Shown here piece by piece: positions 7,914-17,329 of a stretch of DNA of 64,000 nucleotides. The notes under the pieces are model-generated. The model made no database searches. It was given only the letters and a program-made list of their open reading frames with translations, and was not told the DNA's origin. Position 1 is the stretch's first letter. Each line of letters starts with the position of its first letter. Source of the stretch: Spirochaetia bacterium (GTDB taxonomy: Bacteria > Spirochaetota > Spirochaetia > Sphaerochaetales > Sphaerochaetaceae); the NCBI GenBank assembly GCA_022482625.1, contig JAKVOU010000001.1, positions 1,722,784 to 1,786,783 of the forward strand. The letters run 5' to 3'. A program made the translations under genes and the position numbers.

Positions 7914-9422
7914 TTGTTTTCAGACATCGATACAGTTGAAAACCTGATTCGTTCTGATGGTGGTCTGACATTACTGTCAAAGCGAAATGCAGCGTTCATC
8001 ATCTCTTTCCTTTCAGGAACCTTCAAGGAATATAATGAAGGAACCAGCAGTGCAATCGAACAGACTCATCTGGTCCAGCTCTTGGCTTCCTATATCACGG
8101 CAAACAAGGAAAGCAGGCAATACATCGATGATGGAGAACAACCAGAAGAAGGCACCTTGGATTGGGACAATCAGGCAAAAGCCCTTGCTATGATCAAATC
8201 ATGGTCAAGTCCTGAAAACAACTTCATATTCCGGTACTATGATGATATGCAACATGAAATGGTCGAGCTTTCGGCCGGTACAGAAAGACTGTTGCGCTAT
8301 CTGGATGAAGTCCAGGATTCCAAGAAACTTTTCGTAGGTACCGAATCACGCTTTGCACAGATCCTTACCATGTTCCAGCAACTTGATGAGAACACAATTG
8401 TCAATCCGAAGGCAAGGATTGACGAACTCGAAAGGAAAAAGCAACAGATAGACCGTCAGATCAAGGAAATCGAAGAGACAGGGCAAGCCACCACCTATAC
8501 CCAGCTTCAGGTCGCAGAAAGACTGCATGACCTTGAACGCCTGTCACAAGGACTGCTTGCTGATTTCAGGCAACTGAAAGACAACAACCATTTGATTTTT
8601 TCCGAACTATGCCACAGGCAACTGAAACCTACAGAAGACAGAGGGACACTCCTAGGCTATATCATCGACTCAACCGAAGCCTTGGAAAATTCCCCGCAAG
8701 GACAGAGTTTCACAGGATTCTGGAACTACCTCAGTGCCATGAGCAGCGGCGATTCCCTCGCATCGAAAGCTACTTTGATCCGGGAAAGAATGCCTGAACA
8801 GAAAATAAACATGGATTTCTTTTCTCACTTGGAAGAATCCCTTTACCAAGCAGGAAAATCAATCCTTGAAGAAAATCATCTCCTTTCTGAAAGACTGAAG
8901 AAAGTCATCACACGCAAGAATACTCCTGATTACCAGCTGATCGCGAGCTTGATCAGGCAAATCAAGACCTTGGCCGTAGATCCGAAAGTCCAGCTTCCCA
9001 AGTCCTCTGAACCCTTCCTTTCCATGGATGACAAGGTATATCTGAACGGGAACATGGCACGGCCCCCGATTCTTCCTCCGCTCAAGAGTGAAGCAACGGA
9101 TGAATATCTTATCGTAGATCCACCGAAGATTGACCTTGCAGAACTGGTTGCTGATATACATATCGATGAGGAAGAATTGCTGAATATCCTAGAAGAGGAA
9201 AGGAAAAAAGCCACAAGAGAAGGTCGTGGCCTTACAATTCAAGATATCCTTACACGTCATCCTCTACGCTATGGATTTGCAGAGTTGATCACCTATCTTG
9301 CCATTCTTTTCAAAGTTCCTTGGTGTCAGGTGCATGATGATGAACAGGACAGTATCTGTTATGAAAATGAAGAAGGGCAGCATATACGGCTGCATATACC
9401 GAAAGTGGAGATTTTGACATGA
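7914..9422 (+). CDS. jetA: Wadjet subunit JetA (DUF3375, kleisin-like)
   Basis: This 502-residue protein matches the DUF3375 family: an N-terminal region beginning with a short SGGL-like segment, a central coiled coil (about residues 160-230, rich in ELERKKQQIDRQ-type heptads) and a C-terminal winged-helix-like part. JetA is the MukF-like kleisin that links the JetC SMC heads in type I Wadjet, a system known to cleave closed circular plasmid DNA. The start is a TTG, chosen because GGAG lies seven bases upstream and no ATG fits. The jetB start overlaps its stop codon (ATGA). The order jetA-jetB-jetC-jetD is complete here and all frames are open. Confidence 0.93.
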   Translation: MFSDIDTVENLIRSDGGLTLLSKRNAAFIISFLSGTFKEYNEGTSSAIEQTHLVQLLASYITANKESRQYIDDGEQPEEGTLDWDNQAKALAMIKSWSSPENNFIFRYYDDMQHEMVELSAGTERLLRYLDEVQDSKKLFVGTESRFAQILTMFQQLDENTIVNPKARIDELERKKQQIDRQIKEIEETGQATTYTQLQVAERLHDLERLSQGLLADFRQLKDNNHLIFSELCHRQLKPTEDRGTLLGYIIDSTEALENSPQGQSFTGFWNYLSAMSSGDSLASKATLIRERMPEQKINMDFFSHLEESLYQAGKSILEENHLLSERLKKVITRKNTPDYQLIASLIRQIKTLAVDPKVQLPKSSEPFLSMDDKVYLNGNMARPPILPPLKSEATDEYLIVDPPKIDLAELVADIHIDEEELLNILEEERKKATREGRGLTIQDILTRHPLRYGFAELITYLAILFKVPWCQVHDDEQDSICYENEEGQHIRLHIPKVEILT

Positions 9423-10042
9423 ATGAAAATGACATTTTAAGTGACAGCAAAAGCTGGGGAGACCTATGCGTCCGTCTGATAAAGGGACCGATATTCCAAG
9501 ATGACACCCCTGATGTCTTTTCAAAAATTGTAACATGGAAAAACCAAATCGATGCCTACCTGCATGTAATCGGCTTGACGCTTGTCCTCGATACCACTGA
9601 TGATTACGCATATCTGGCCCAACTTGAAGATGAAGAAGGAAACGTAAAGGGATCATTGCAACGGTTGATGATCCGCCATCCTCTTTCCTATGAAGCATCT
9701 CTTATCCTTGTCATCCTAAGAGAAGAACTTGACAAGATGGATGCAGGAGAAAAGCATGATTTCGGTGCCATACTCAAGGAAAGCCAAATAGCAGAACTGG
9801 TAGAACCTTATTACGATCAGACAATGGACCGTATCCGTTACAAGAACATCATTGCATCAAATCTCAATATTTTGGAAAGCATGGACCTTATCAAACAAAT
9901 CAAGCGACCAACGGAAGGAACCCTGCCACTGGGACAGGACCGGGAATACTTGCTCCGTCCATTGATCAGAGCAAAAGTAAGTGCACAGTTCATGAATGAT
10001 TTCAAACTCAGGCTTGAAAAACGCAAGGAGGAAGAAGCATGA
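9419..10042 (+). CDS. jetB: Wadjet subunit JetB (DUF4194, MukE-like)
   Basis: This 207-residue DUF4194 protein is the usual size for JetB, the KITE/MukE-like winged-helix subunit that binds the JetA kleisin in the Wadjet condensin-like complex. Features seen are the acidic N-terminus, the VKGSLQRLMIRHPLSY segment and the C-terminal basic, coiled tail (RLEKRKEEE). It overlaps jetA and jetC by four bases each (ATGA), so translation is coupled. It has no catalytic motif, as expected for a structural subunit. Confidence 0.92.
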   Translation: MNENDILSDSKSWGDLCVRLIKGPIFQDDTPDVFSKIVTWKNQIDAYLHVIGLTLVLDTTDDYAYLAQLEDEEGNVKGSLQRLMIRHPLSYEASLILVILREELDKMDAGEKHDFGAILKESQIAELVEPYYDQTMDRIRYKNIIASNLNILESMDLIKQIKRPTEGTLPLGQDREYLLRPLIRAKVSAQFMNDFKLRLEKRKEEEA

Positions 10043-13000
10043 GCAACGACTTGGGACTGGACTTCGGACAAAAACATTCAGGTTATCGGCTTTCCTATGC
10101 ACAGATGTTCAATTGGGGTACCTTTGACCGTCATATTGTCACAATGGAAGTCGGAGGCAAAAATGCACTGCTCACAGGCTCCAATGGTTCAGGCAAGACG
10201 ACTCTGGTCGATGCATTGCTGACACTTCTGGTACCTTCTCAATTCAGGACATACAACCTTTCTTCCGGCATAGAAGGTAAAACAGGCAGGAATGAAGAAA
10301 GCTATGTACTGGGTGCATATTCAACCAGCAAGGATGAAGATGCCTATGCAGCTACCCATAGGTGCTTACGAGACCAAAGTTGCCACAGTATTCTCCTTGC
10401 CTGTTTTACAAATACGACAGCGACGACACCGCTGACACTGATGCAGATAAGGTATTTCTCGACACAAGGGATATTGCAACGCAAATATTTCCTTATCGAA
10501 GGTAGCATGACAATTGAAATGATCAAGAAAAAAGATGCCGGGTATAAACCAGGCACAAACTGGATCGATAATTTCAGAAATACCTTCAGGGAACTCAACA
10601 TCTTTGTCTATGATACATTCAAGGCTTACTGCAATGACTTTTCCCGACGCTTTGGCTTCCGTTCATCAGAAAAAGCTTTGAGAATCCTTGGACAGACCGT
10701 CGGCATGAAAGATTTGATGGATCTCAATGACTTCATACGGACAAAGATGCTCGATGAAGAGGATATCGGCTCCAATTTCAACAGTATCTTGGAAAACTAT
10801 CAGAACCTCATAGGTCTGAAAGATACCATTGACAAAGAAGAATACCAAATCAAGCAACTAAAAGAAATAAACCGATTCGGAAAAATCTATCTGAAGGCAG
10901 ACGAACACTACAAAGCGCTGCAGTTCCGTCGCGATACAGTGGCTTTGGTATGGCAGGCAAAAGCAAAAGTCGAACTTTGCCAGCAAAAACTGCAAAAAGA
11001 AGAAGAACAGCAACGTAGGGATATTGCAAAACAAATAACAATTGAAGAAAGCCAGGAGAGAATCAAGAAAGAAATAGAATCTATCCAGGCCACGCTAGCT
11101 TCTGATGAGCGGGAAACACAAATAAACAACCTGAAGGCTACCAGATACGAAAAGAACCGCAGACTTGAAGACTCAATACGTCCCAACAGGCATAGCTATG
11201 AAGATTGGGCCAAAAAGACATCACTTCAGATTCCACAGGACTTCGACAGCTTCCAAGCGAATAAAAAAGAGGCCTGTGCGCAAAAAGAAAAACTTTCGAC
11301 ACAGATTGCAGAAAGCGAAATTGAAAAGCAGGACTTCATAGTACAACGAGCCAAGCTGCAGGAAGTACTTGGTAAGATTGAACAGAGACTGCAGGCTTTG
11401 CAAATGAGAAAAAGCAACATGAGCCTTGAATACCTGCAACTGAGAGAGCAACTGGCAGCAGACACAGGTCTGGAGCTTAATCAATTGCCTTATCTTGGAG
11501 AATTGGTCCAAGTAGCAGCCAGTTGTCCTTACAATCGCACGGCAATTGAATCCATCATTGCTCCTCTTGCCCACATACTTCTGATATCGAAGGAAAACCT
11601 GCCTAAGATAATCGGATGGTTGGAAAAGCATAATCTGGAAGAAGCAGTCGAAGTCTGTACGGTACGTCAGGATTCCAAAGGTCCTTCAGCTATCAGGATA
11701 AGCAAGGAAGAAATTGAAGACAAAGAAGCCATAACCTTGAACCAACTGTTGGAAACAAAGGCAGACTGTCCGTTCCGCAAGGACCTCCAGAAACTATTGA
11801 AATCAAAACTCCATCTTGTCTTGGCAGAAGATCCTGTCTTCCTCTATGAAGGCAATGACAAATTCACGGCAGACGGCTTGGTTCACCAAGGACAGACCTA
11901 TGGCAAAGGCATTACGTCAGAAGAAAAAGACATACACATCACCGGTTGGGATATTGAAGAGAAGAAATCCCGGCTTGTTGCCTCCTCTGAAGAACTGAAC
12001 AGACAGATTGCCGATATCAACCGGCAGTATGAATTGCTCCAGAACCGCCTGCTCGCACAGCAAAGCAGACAAGAAGCTTTCTCCAGAATCCTTGAGTTTG
12101 TCGATTATAAACAGATTGACTGCAATGAAATCGAAACTGAAATTGCTACGCTTGACAGTCAGATAGAAGCCTTGTTGGAAGAAACGAAAGATCTGGAATC
12201 CTTAAGAAAGAAAATCGAAGAGCGTAGGGAAAAGGAACAGGAACTGGGCAATGAAAGGGACAAGCTGCTGAAAAGCCTCGGTAGACTGGAAGACAGTATC
12301 TTGCAACATAGGCAGATAGCTGAAGACAACAGGCATATCCTTGAGGAAAAAAAGGCAGGTTCTCTCCAGGATGCCATAGCAGAACTTGTTACAGCTTACA
12401 TGCTTCCGCAACAATTTCAGGAATTCCCAACACTCAAGGATTGCTATGATTCACTTGAAAAGAACATAAACAGCCAGATTGACAGCGTCACACGAGAACA
12501 GTCGGAAGCCCGTGGTAAAACTGTCGGTCTCATGGGAGAATTCAAGAAACCCAAGGAACAACGTTTTTCAACATGGGTAAGCGATGTAAATGATCTCGTC
12601 GTAGAAATCGGTGCACTGCCTGCTTACCAAGCCATGCTTGACAGACTGCAGAAGGAGGACCTTCCCAAATATAAGGAACAGTTCGGCAGGATGCAGGCAG
12701 ACAAAGTCAAGAAAGATATCCAGGACCTTAACATCTGTCTCAACAATTGGGAAAAGAAGATTGCAAGGAATATCAGCGAATTGAATGACAGCCTTTCTGA
12801 TATTACCTATGCAAAAAACCCTTCGACACGGATTCAGCTTGTCATGTCCACTGCACGGGACAAGGACATCAAGGAATTCAAATCCTTGCTCTCAAAGGCA
12901 CTTCCGGATGTCGGTATCGGAGCCAATACGGATGCCTCCGCTGCAGAACGTGCAAATACCTTGTTCCTTGAAGCTGTCCAGGCACTTGTTGACCGCCTGA

Positions 13001-13461
13001 AGAATGATGCATTGTTCAGAAACAAAGTCCTTGATGTACGTCGCTGGCATGATTTCGCAGCTGAGGAAACAGACATACAGACAGGAAAGCAGATACGGTT
13101 CTACCAAGACAGTGAAGGTATCAGCGGCGGGCAGAAAGCAAAGCTTGCCTATACCATCATGGCAGCCGCCATTGCCCATCAGTTTGATGTCTTTGATTTC
13201 GACAACGAAACAAAATCCTTCCGGTTTGTCATCGTAGATGAAGCTTTCAGCAAGAGTGACGATGAAAATTCCCGATATGCCATGAATCTCTTTGCAAAGA
13301 TGGACCTGCAGCTGATGGTGGTTACACCGATGGACAAGGTCAATCTTGTAGAACCTTTCATTGAAAATGTACAGGTAGCTGTCTGTGATGACGGCAAACA
13401 TTCCTATCTGCACAATATTTCCAAAGAAACCTTGGAAAATGCAAAGCAAGGACAGACATGA
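10039..13461 (+). CDS. jetC: Wadjet subunit JetC (SMC/MukB-like ATPase)
   Basis: This 1140-residue SMC-like ATPase is the motor of the Wadjet complex. The N-terminal head has a Walker A at residues 47-54 (GSNGSGKT). Long coiled coils span roughly residues 255-470 and 640-1000 around a hinge-like middle. The C-terminal head has the ABC signature SGGQKAKL near residue 1028 and the Walker B FVIVDEAFSK near 1063. All catalytic motifs look intact. In characterised Wadjet systems JetC extrudes DNA loops and senses small circular DNA for cutting by JetD. Four-base overlaps join it to jetB and jetD. Confidence 0.94.
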   Translation: MSNDLGLDFGQKHSGYRLSYAQMFNWGTFDRHIVTMEVGGKNALLTGSNGSGKTTLVDALLTLLVPSQFRTYNLSSGIEGKTGRNEESYVLGAYSTSKDEDAYAATHRCLRDQSCHSILLACFTNTTATTPLTLMQIRYFSTQGILQRKYFLIEGSMTIEMIKKKDAGYKPGTNWIDNFRNTFRELNIFVYDTFKAYCNDFSRRFGFRSSEKALRILGQTVGMKDLMDLNDFIRTKMLDEEDIGSNFNSILENYQNLIGLKDTIDKEEYQIKQLKEINRFGKIYLKADEHYKALQFRRDTVALVWQAKAKVELCQQKLQKEEEQQRRDIAKQITIEESQERIKKEIESIQATLASDERETQINNLKATRYEKNRRLEDSIRPNRHSYEDWAKKTSLQIPQDFDSFQANKKEACAQKEKLSTQIAESEIEKQDFIVQRAKLQEVLGKIEQRLQALQMRKSNMSLEYLQLREQLAADTGLELNQLPYLGELVQVAASCPYNRTAIESIIAPLAHILLISKENLPKIIGWLEKHNLEEAVEVCTVRQDSKGPSAIRISKEEIEDKEAITLNQLLETKADCPFRKDLQKLLKSKLHLVLAEDPVFLYEGNDKFTADGLVHQGQTYGKGITSEEKDIHITGWDIEEKKSRLVASSEELNRQIADINRQYELLQNRLLAQQSRQEAFSRILEFVDYKQIDCNEIETEIATLDSQIEALLEETKDLESLRKKIEERREKEQELGNERDKLLKSLGRLEDSILQHRQIAEDNRHILEEKKAGSLQDAIAELVTAYMLPQQFQEFPTLKDCYDSLEKNINSQIDSVTREQSEARGKTVGLMGEFKKPKEQRFSTWVSDVNDLVVEIGALPAYQAMLDRLQKEDLPKYKEQFGRMQADKVKKDIQDLNICLNNWEKKIARNISELNDSLSDITYAKNPSTRIQLVMSTARDKDIKEFKSLLSKALPDVGIGANTDASAAERANTLFLEAVQALVDRLKNDALFRNKVLDVRRWHDFAAEETDIQTGKQIRFYQDSEGISGGQKAKLAYTIMAAAIAHQFDVFDFDNETKSFRFVIVDEAFSKSDDENSRYAMNLFAKMDLQLMVVTPMDKVNLVEPFIENVQVAVCDDGKHSYLHNISKETLENAKQGQT

Positions 13462-14624
13462 TCGATAGCCAGGGAATCATAAGAAAGGCAAAGAATAAAT
13501 TTGACAGCTACCTTGCTGCCATCATCAATGAAAACGTAGATGAAGTCGTTCCATGGACAATACGTTGCAGCAAGCAACCGGGAAGTGCTGCTGACGAGGC
13601 AGAAGCAGCTTATGTGGAACTTGGGACACATTGTAAGGACAAGCTTGGTCAGGGCTATACCCTTGAGCTAAAAAAGGTCAAAGGCCAGACACGAATCAAA
13701 GAAATCCGAGTTGATACGCCTGAAGATCTGTCGTTCCTTTGTGGCTGCAGCAAGGAAACTGCAATATTCAAGGAAACAATTGCAGCATTCAAGGAAATGT
13801 TCCCAGATGAACGGACCGTTGCATGGTTGCTTGAAAACAGAAAAATGCTATTCAAATGGACAGCTGACCAACGAAACAGGTTCCTGGACCTTGCATGTTA
13901 TCTCCACGATCATCCGGATTCAGGCCTTTACCCTCGAGAACTTCCGGTCAAGGTGCCTACGAAATTCCTTGAACAGCATGCAGGAATACTTGTCTCTTTC
14001 CTTCAGATATTCGGCCCTCTCAGGACAGGTACTTCAGATTTGTCCAAGCTTGGACTTCTGGACAGAGATTTTACTTTGCTTGCCAGAGCCTACGCTCCTT
14101 TTACCCTTGTTCTCAACGATGCTCCCATATTAAGAACTACGGTCGCAAGCCTTACCCTTGATGAACTGGAAACCTGTACCTACCAGTTCAACGCTATTTT
14201 TATTCTTGAAAACGAAACGACTTTCAGATCTTTTCCGATTCCGAAGAACTGCCTGGCTCTTTATTTCGGAGGATTTGCAATCGGACGTATCCCAAAGGAT
14301 TTTTCATTCTTCAGCAACGCAAAGGTCTTTTATTTCGGTGATTTGGATGAACATGGGTTTGCCATACTTTCACTATGCAGAAGCAGATGTCCCAATACCC
14401 AGTCTTTCTGCATGGATAGACTGACACTATCCAAGTTCAACCGATATAGAAGCAAGGGAGAAACATGCAAGGAACCTGTCGACGGCCTGACAGATGAAGA
14501 ACGCCAGACCCTTGCCTTGCTTAAGGCTGAACCGAAAAGGAACCGGTTGGAACAGGAAAAGATAAGCAAGGAATGGGTGCTGGCAAGGCTTGAAAAGGAA
14601 AAAGTATTTACAACAGCTATTTAG
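13458..14624 (+). CDS. jetD: Wadjet nuclease subunit JetD (DUF3322/DUF2220, Toprim fold)
   Basis: This 388-residue protein with N-terminal DUF3322 and C-terminal DUF2220 domains is the topoisomerase VI-like nuclease of Wadjet. Toprim-type acidic residues are visible: a glutamate in IFILENET near residue 250 and the DxD pair in FGDLDEHG near residue 295. These are the metal-binding residues expected for DNA cleavage. The start codon overlaps the jetC stop (ATGA). No further gene follows on this strand, and convergent secreted-protein genes begin 57 bases downstream. Confidence 0.92.
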   Translation: MIDSQGIIRKAKNKFDSYLAAIINENVDEVVPWTIRCSKQPGSAADEAEAAYVELGTHCKDKLGQGYTLELKKVKGQTRIKEIRVDTPEDLSFLCGCSKETAIFKETIAAFKEMFPDERTVAWLLENRKMLFKWTADQRNRFLDLACYLHDHPDSGLYPRELPVKVPTKFLEQHAGILVSFLQIFGPLRTGTSDLSKLGLLDRDFTLLARAYAPFTLVLNDAPILRTTVASLTLDELETCTYQFNAIFILENETTFRSFPIPKNCLALYFGGFAIGRIPKDFSFFSNAKVFYFGDLDEHGFAILSLCRSRCPNTQSFCMDRLTLSKFNRYRSKGETCKEPVDGLTDEERQTLALLKAEPKRNRLEQEKISKEWVLARLEKEKVFTTAI

Positions 14625-14681
14625 CCAAAAAGATTATATTATGTTTATTCAAACAAAGATACTCAGTTTTTATTGCTTATA

Positions 14682-15542
14682 TCAATAAAGTAAAGGCCTA
14701 ATCTTTGTCGTATAAAATTTTTTATAAAATAGTTCTTCTCTTAACAAAAATGGCACAGATTTGGACATTTCAGAAAGTAGCTGCTGAGCATTTTCTGATT
14801 TATCATTTAAGGCATAAATAAGATTAGGATATTTTTTTATCTTTGAACCAAACAATATCTTAATATGATGTGTTAAATCAGGTCGCAGCTCTTCCATAGT
14901 GCTCCTCGTTTGCGCAGTCTTTTCAGAATTATTTTCAATATCGCCTAGTAAATGCACATAATACAATAATGCAGCCATACTATCAATTTTATTTCCAAAT
15001 GATTGAATAAAACTAGAAATCCAAGAAACCTGTGTTTTATTAATTGTAGCCTCTTTACAGGCAAATTTATACTTTGATTTTGATAACAAATCAAAATCAA
15101 ATACTTTCACTAAGGTATCTGTCAATAGTTTTTTTCTTTTTAACCATTGCGGTTGAACATAAAAATCGTATTTATCAGTATAGTCATAGTCCCATCCCAT
15201 ATGAGTATACTTTTCGTGATAAGGTCCCCCTTTTACACCACTACTCAGTTCCTCTAAGGAAGGTAAAAACTCTACTCCACCATCCTGTAAGGTTACTAGG
15301 GCTCGCGTACCAGCATAACGAGAAGATAGAGTAAAATCTGTAGTTAAATAAACTGCGTCACAAATCATTTCAATCTCTCGAACACGACTTTTTACGATCC
15401 TATAATAATTCCTATCACCGATTAGCATACTACATATATCTTTATCATGCTCATCTCGTGACTTAGCTCCAAGATTAAAAAGAAAGCAAAATACTAATAA
15501 AAAAAATAAAAATCTAGTTTTTTTATGATTAAAATGAATCAT
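14682..15542 (-). CDS. Secreted protein of unknown function
   Basis: This 286-residue protein has a clear N-terminal export signal: a basic start HKKTR, then a very hydrophobic LFFLLVFCFLFNL. No recognised domain is certain. The segment YYVHLLGDIENN near residue 200 loosely resembles the HxxGD helix of zinc phospholipase C/S1-type folds, but this is only a hint. The start overlaps the stop of the upstream secreted-protein gene (ATGA), so the two form an operon. Codon use and base composition are far more A+T-rich than the Wadjet genes, suggesting separate acquisition. With its partner interrupted by an IS, its expression may be lost or driven from within the element. Confidence 0.7.
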   Translation of the reverse strand: MIHFNHKKTRFLFFLLVFCFLFNLGAKSRDEHDKDICSMLIGDRNYYRIVKSRVREIEMICDAVYLTTDFTLSSRYAGTRALVTLQDGGVEFLPSLEELSSGVKGGPYHEKYTHMGWDYDYTDKYDFYVQPQWLKRKKLLTDTLVKVFDFDLLSKSKYKFACKEATINKTQVSWISSFIQSFGNKIDSMAALLYYVHLLGDIENNSEKTAQTRSTMEELRPDLTHHIKILFGSKIKKYPNLIYALNDKSENAQQLLSEMSKSVPFLLREELFYKKFYTTKIRPLLY

Positions 15543-17329
15543 AAAATATTGCTCAACAGAAATTTACCATTTCTTTCTTTTATAAAGGAAAACGTTAAAA
15601 ATTCATTACCCGTTGTAATTCTAACCGTATAGCCGTAACCATAATTTTCTGCTTTATAATTTTTATTATCTCCAAAAATGGTTGTAATAGTATTTCGTCC
15701 CAATCTATTGACATTCTGTAAAATATTTTTAATTGTCTTTTTTCTAAGGCCATCAACTGGAATTATTATTTTTGCTCTGAAATTCTGTAAATCTGTGTCA
15801 TTTTTTTCTCTTTCAATCATAATTTTTTTGGGAACAACTCTATAAAGATTGTCTTTTTCATCTAATCCCTTTATTTCAATTTTACTATCACTTGCAATGA
15901 AAGTAGCAGGTAAAGTCAAAACTAGAGAATTCCGTAAAGGATTAGTTTTAAGGTTAATACCAGATTTTGAAGGAAGCACATTAAACAGACTATGAAGTAA
16001 TTGGGGAACTATAAGTGACTGTTTGATTATCTGGTTAATTTTATAAATTTCATCTTGAGAAGATTTTTCTTCTCTTTGTATTTGTAAAAGAAACTGTATA
16101 TTTTGCAAATAAGCAGGGCTTAATGGAGGAAGTTCATGTTCTCTTGATTTTATCAATTGCTTATAGTCTTTTTCTACTGCATCTCGTCGCTCTTTTGTCA
16201 TTGCTTTTAATTTTTTCTCTGGAATTTTTTTAACTGGCATAACATAGGTCTGCAAAGAATTTTCTTGTTGTTTAGATAGTTCAATAATATTTGACCGCAC
16301 TAATACGTATGCTTTATCTATACAAGCGTTCTTATCAGAAAAATCATCTGAAGCTATTGATAAATAAGTCACAGCACAAAAATACCGTTGTAACCAATCA
16401 TCATTACTAGTATTGTCAAGAATCGTCTGTAACATTTGCAATATGGTTGCATGATATTTGACAGGATCATTACACACATATCCAAAAGCAACAACACCAC
16501 GAGTTAAAGCCTGCCCAAACTTAATATCTTTCCTATAAATATGATCATTATTGACAAGATTTTTATAGCTTTTCAAAGCATCCAGACAACCTTGATATTT
16601 GCCATTTTCATAATATGTTTTAGACAATGCTAACCAATAATCAGGTAATTTCGCATAAACTGCCTGATTATCAAGTAGCCATTGTAATCGTCGAACAATT
16701 ATTTTATCATTAGTATTTTTCACAAATTCGGAAAGAGATTCTTGACTAAGAGAATCAGTTTTATTCAAATTCCCCGCATTTGTCTGATAGATTATGTAAT
16801 CAAAAATACTTTCATTCAAATTATGGATTGTTGCTCTTTCTTGATCATCTAGTTTCCAATTCTTTTGCATAAATTCCAAATCTATAGAATCTTTAGCTGC
16901 GGCATAACTAGAAACAGAAGAGGATGCTGTACCAACAACAGCAACAATAGCTCTTAAAGGATCACGAATCATATAAGACATACCCATAATACTTATAGGC
17001 GAAGGAATTGCTTGCTTTATGGCTTGTGTTTCTTCATGTTCATATAAAATTTGAAGCCTTTGTCGCTCAATATCTGTAATTCGAAAATTTTCAATATCAT
17101 CTAGTAATTCATGAATATAAAATTGGGTTGTTTCATCTATTATGGAAGGATCATAATTATTTAAAAGTGATGAATATATATCATCAAGCATAAGACGATT
17201 GTCCTGTTCCTCTAATACCTGATTTGCCGTTAAAGTCAACTGATTTAATAAAGCTAAAGAAATATCAGAAGAATCTTTTGTATATCCCTTCATTAAGGAT
17301 ATAGCACCTAAAACTATAAACATTATAAT
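15539..17329 (-). pseudogene. Secreted repeat-like protein gene, 5' end cut off by IS copy B
   Basis: A 594-codon open frame from an apparent ATG at 17323 encodes a helical protein with a TPR-like middle (LSKTYYENGKYQGCLDALKSY) and a beta-rich C-terminus. I do not recognise the family. The ATG has no ribosome site because IS copy B lies seven bases upstream. If the IS and one TAAT duplicate are removed, the frame continues into 18951-18972 and gives a TTG start with N-terminus MKKFKCI joined to IMFIVLGAI, a proper signal peptide, with GGGA seven bases before the TTG. The gene was therefore probably whole and secreted before the insertion. It is translationally coupled to the 14682-15542 gene. 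Confidence 0.72.
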
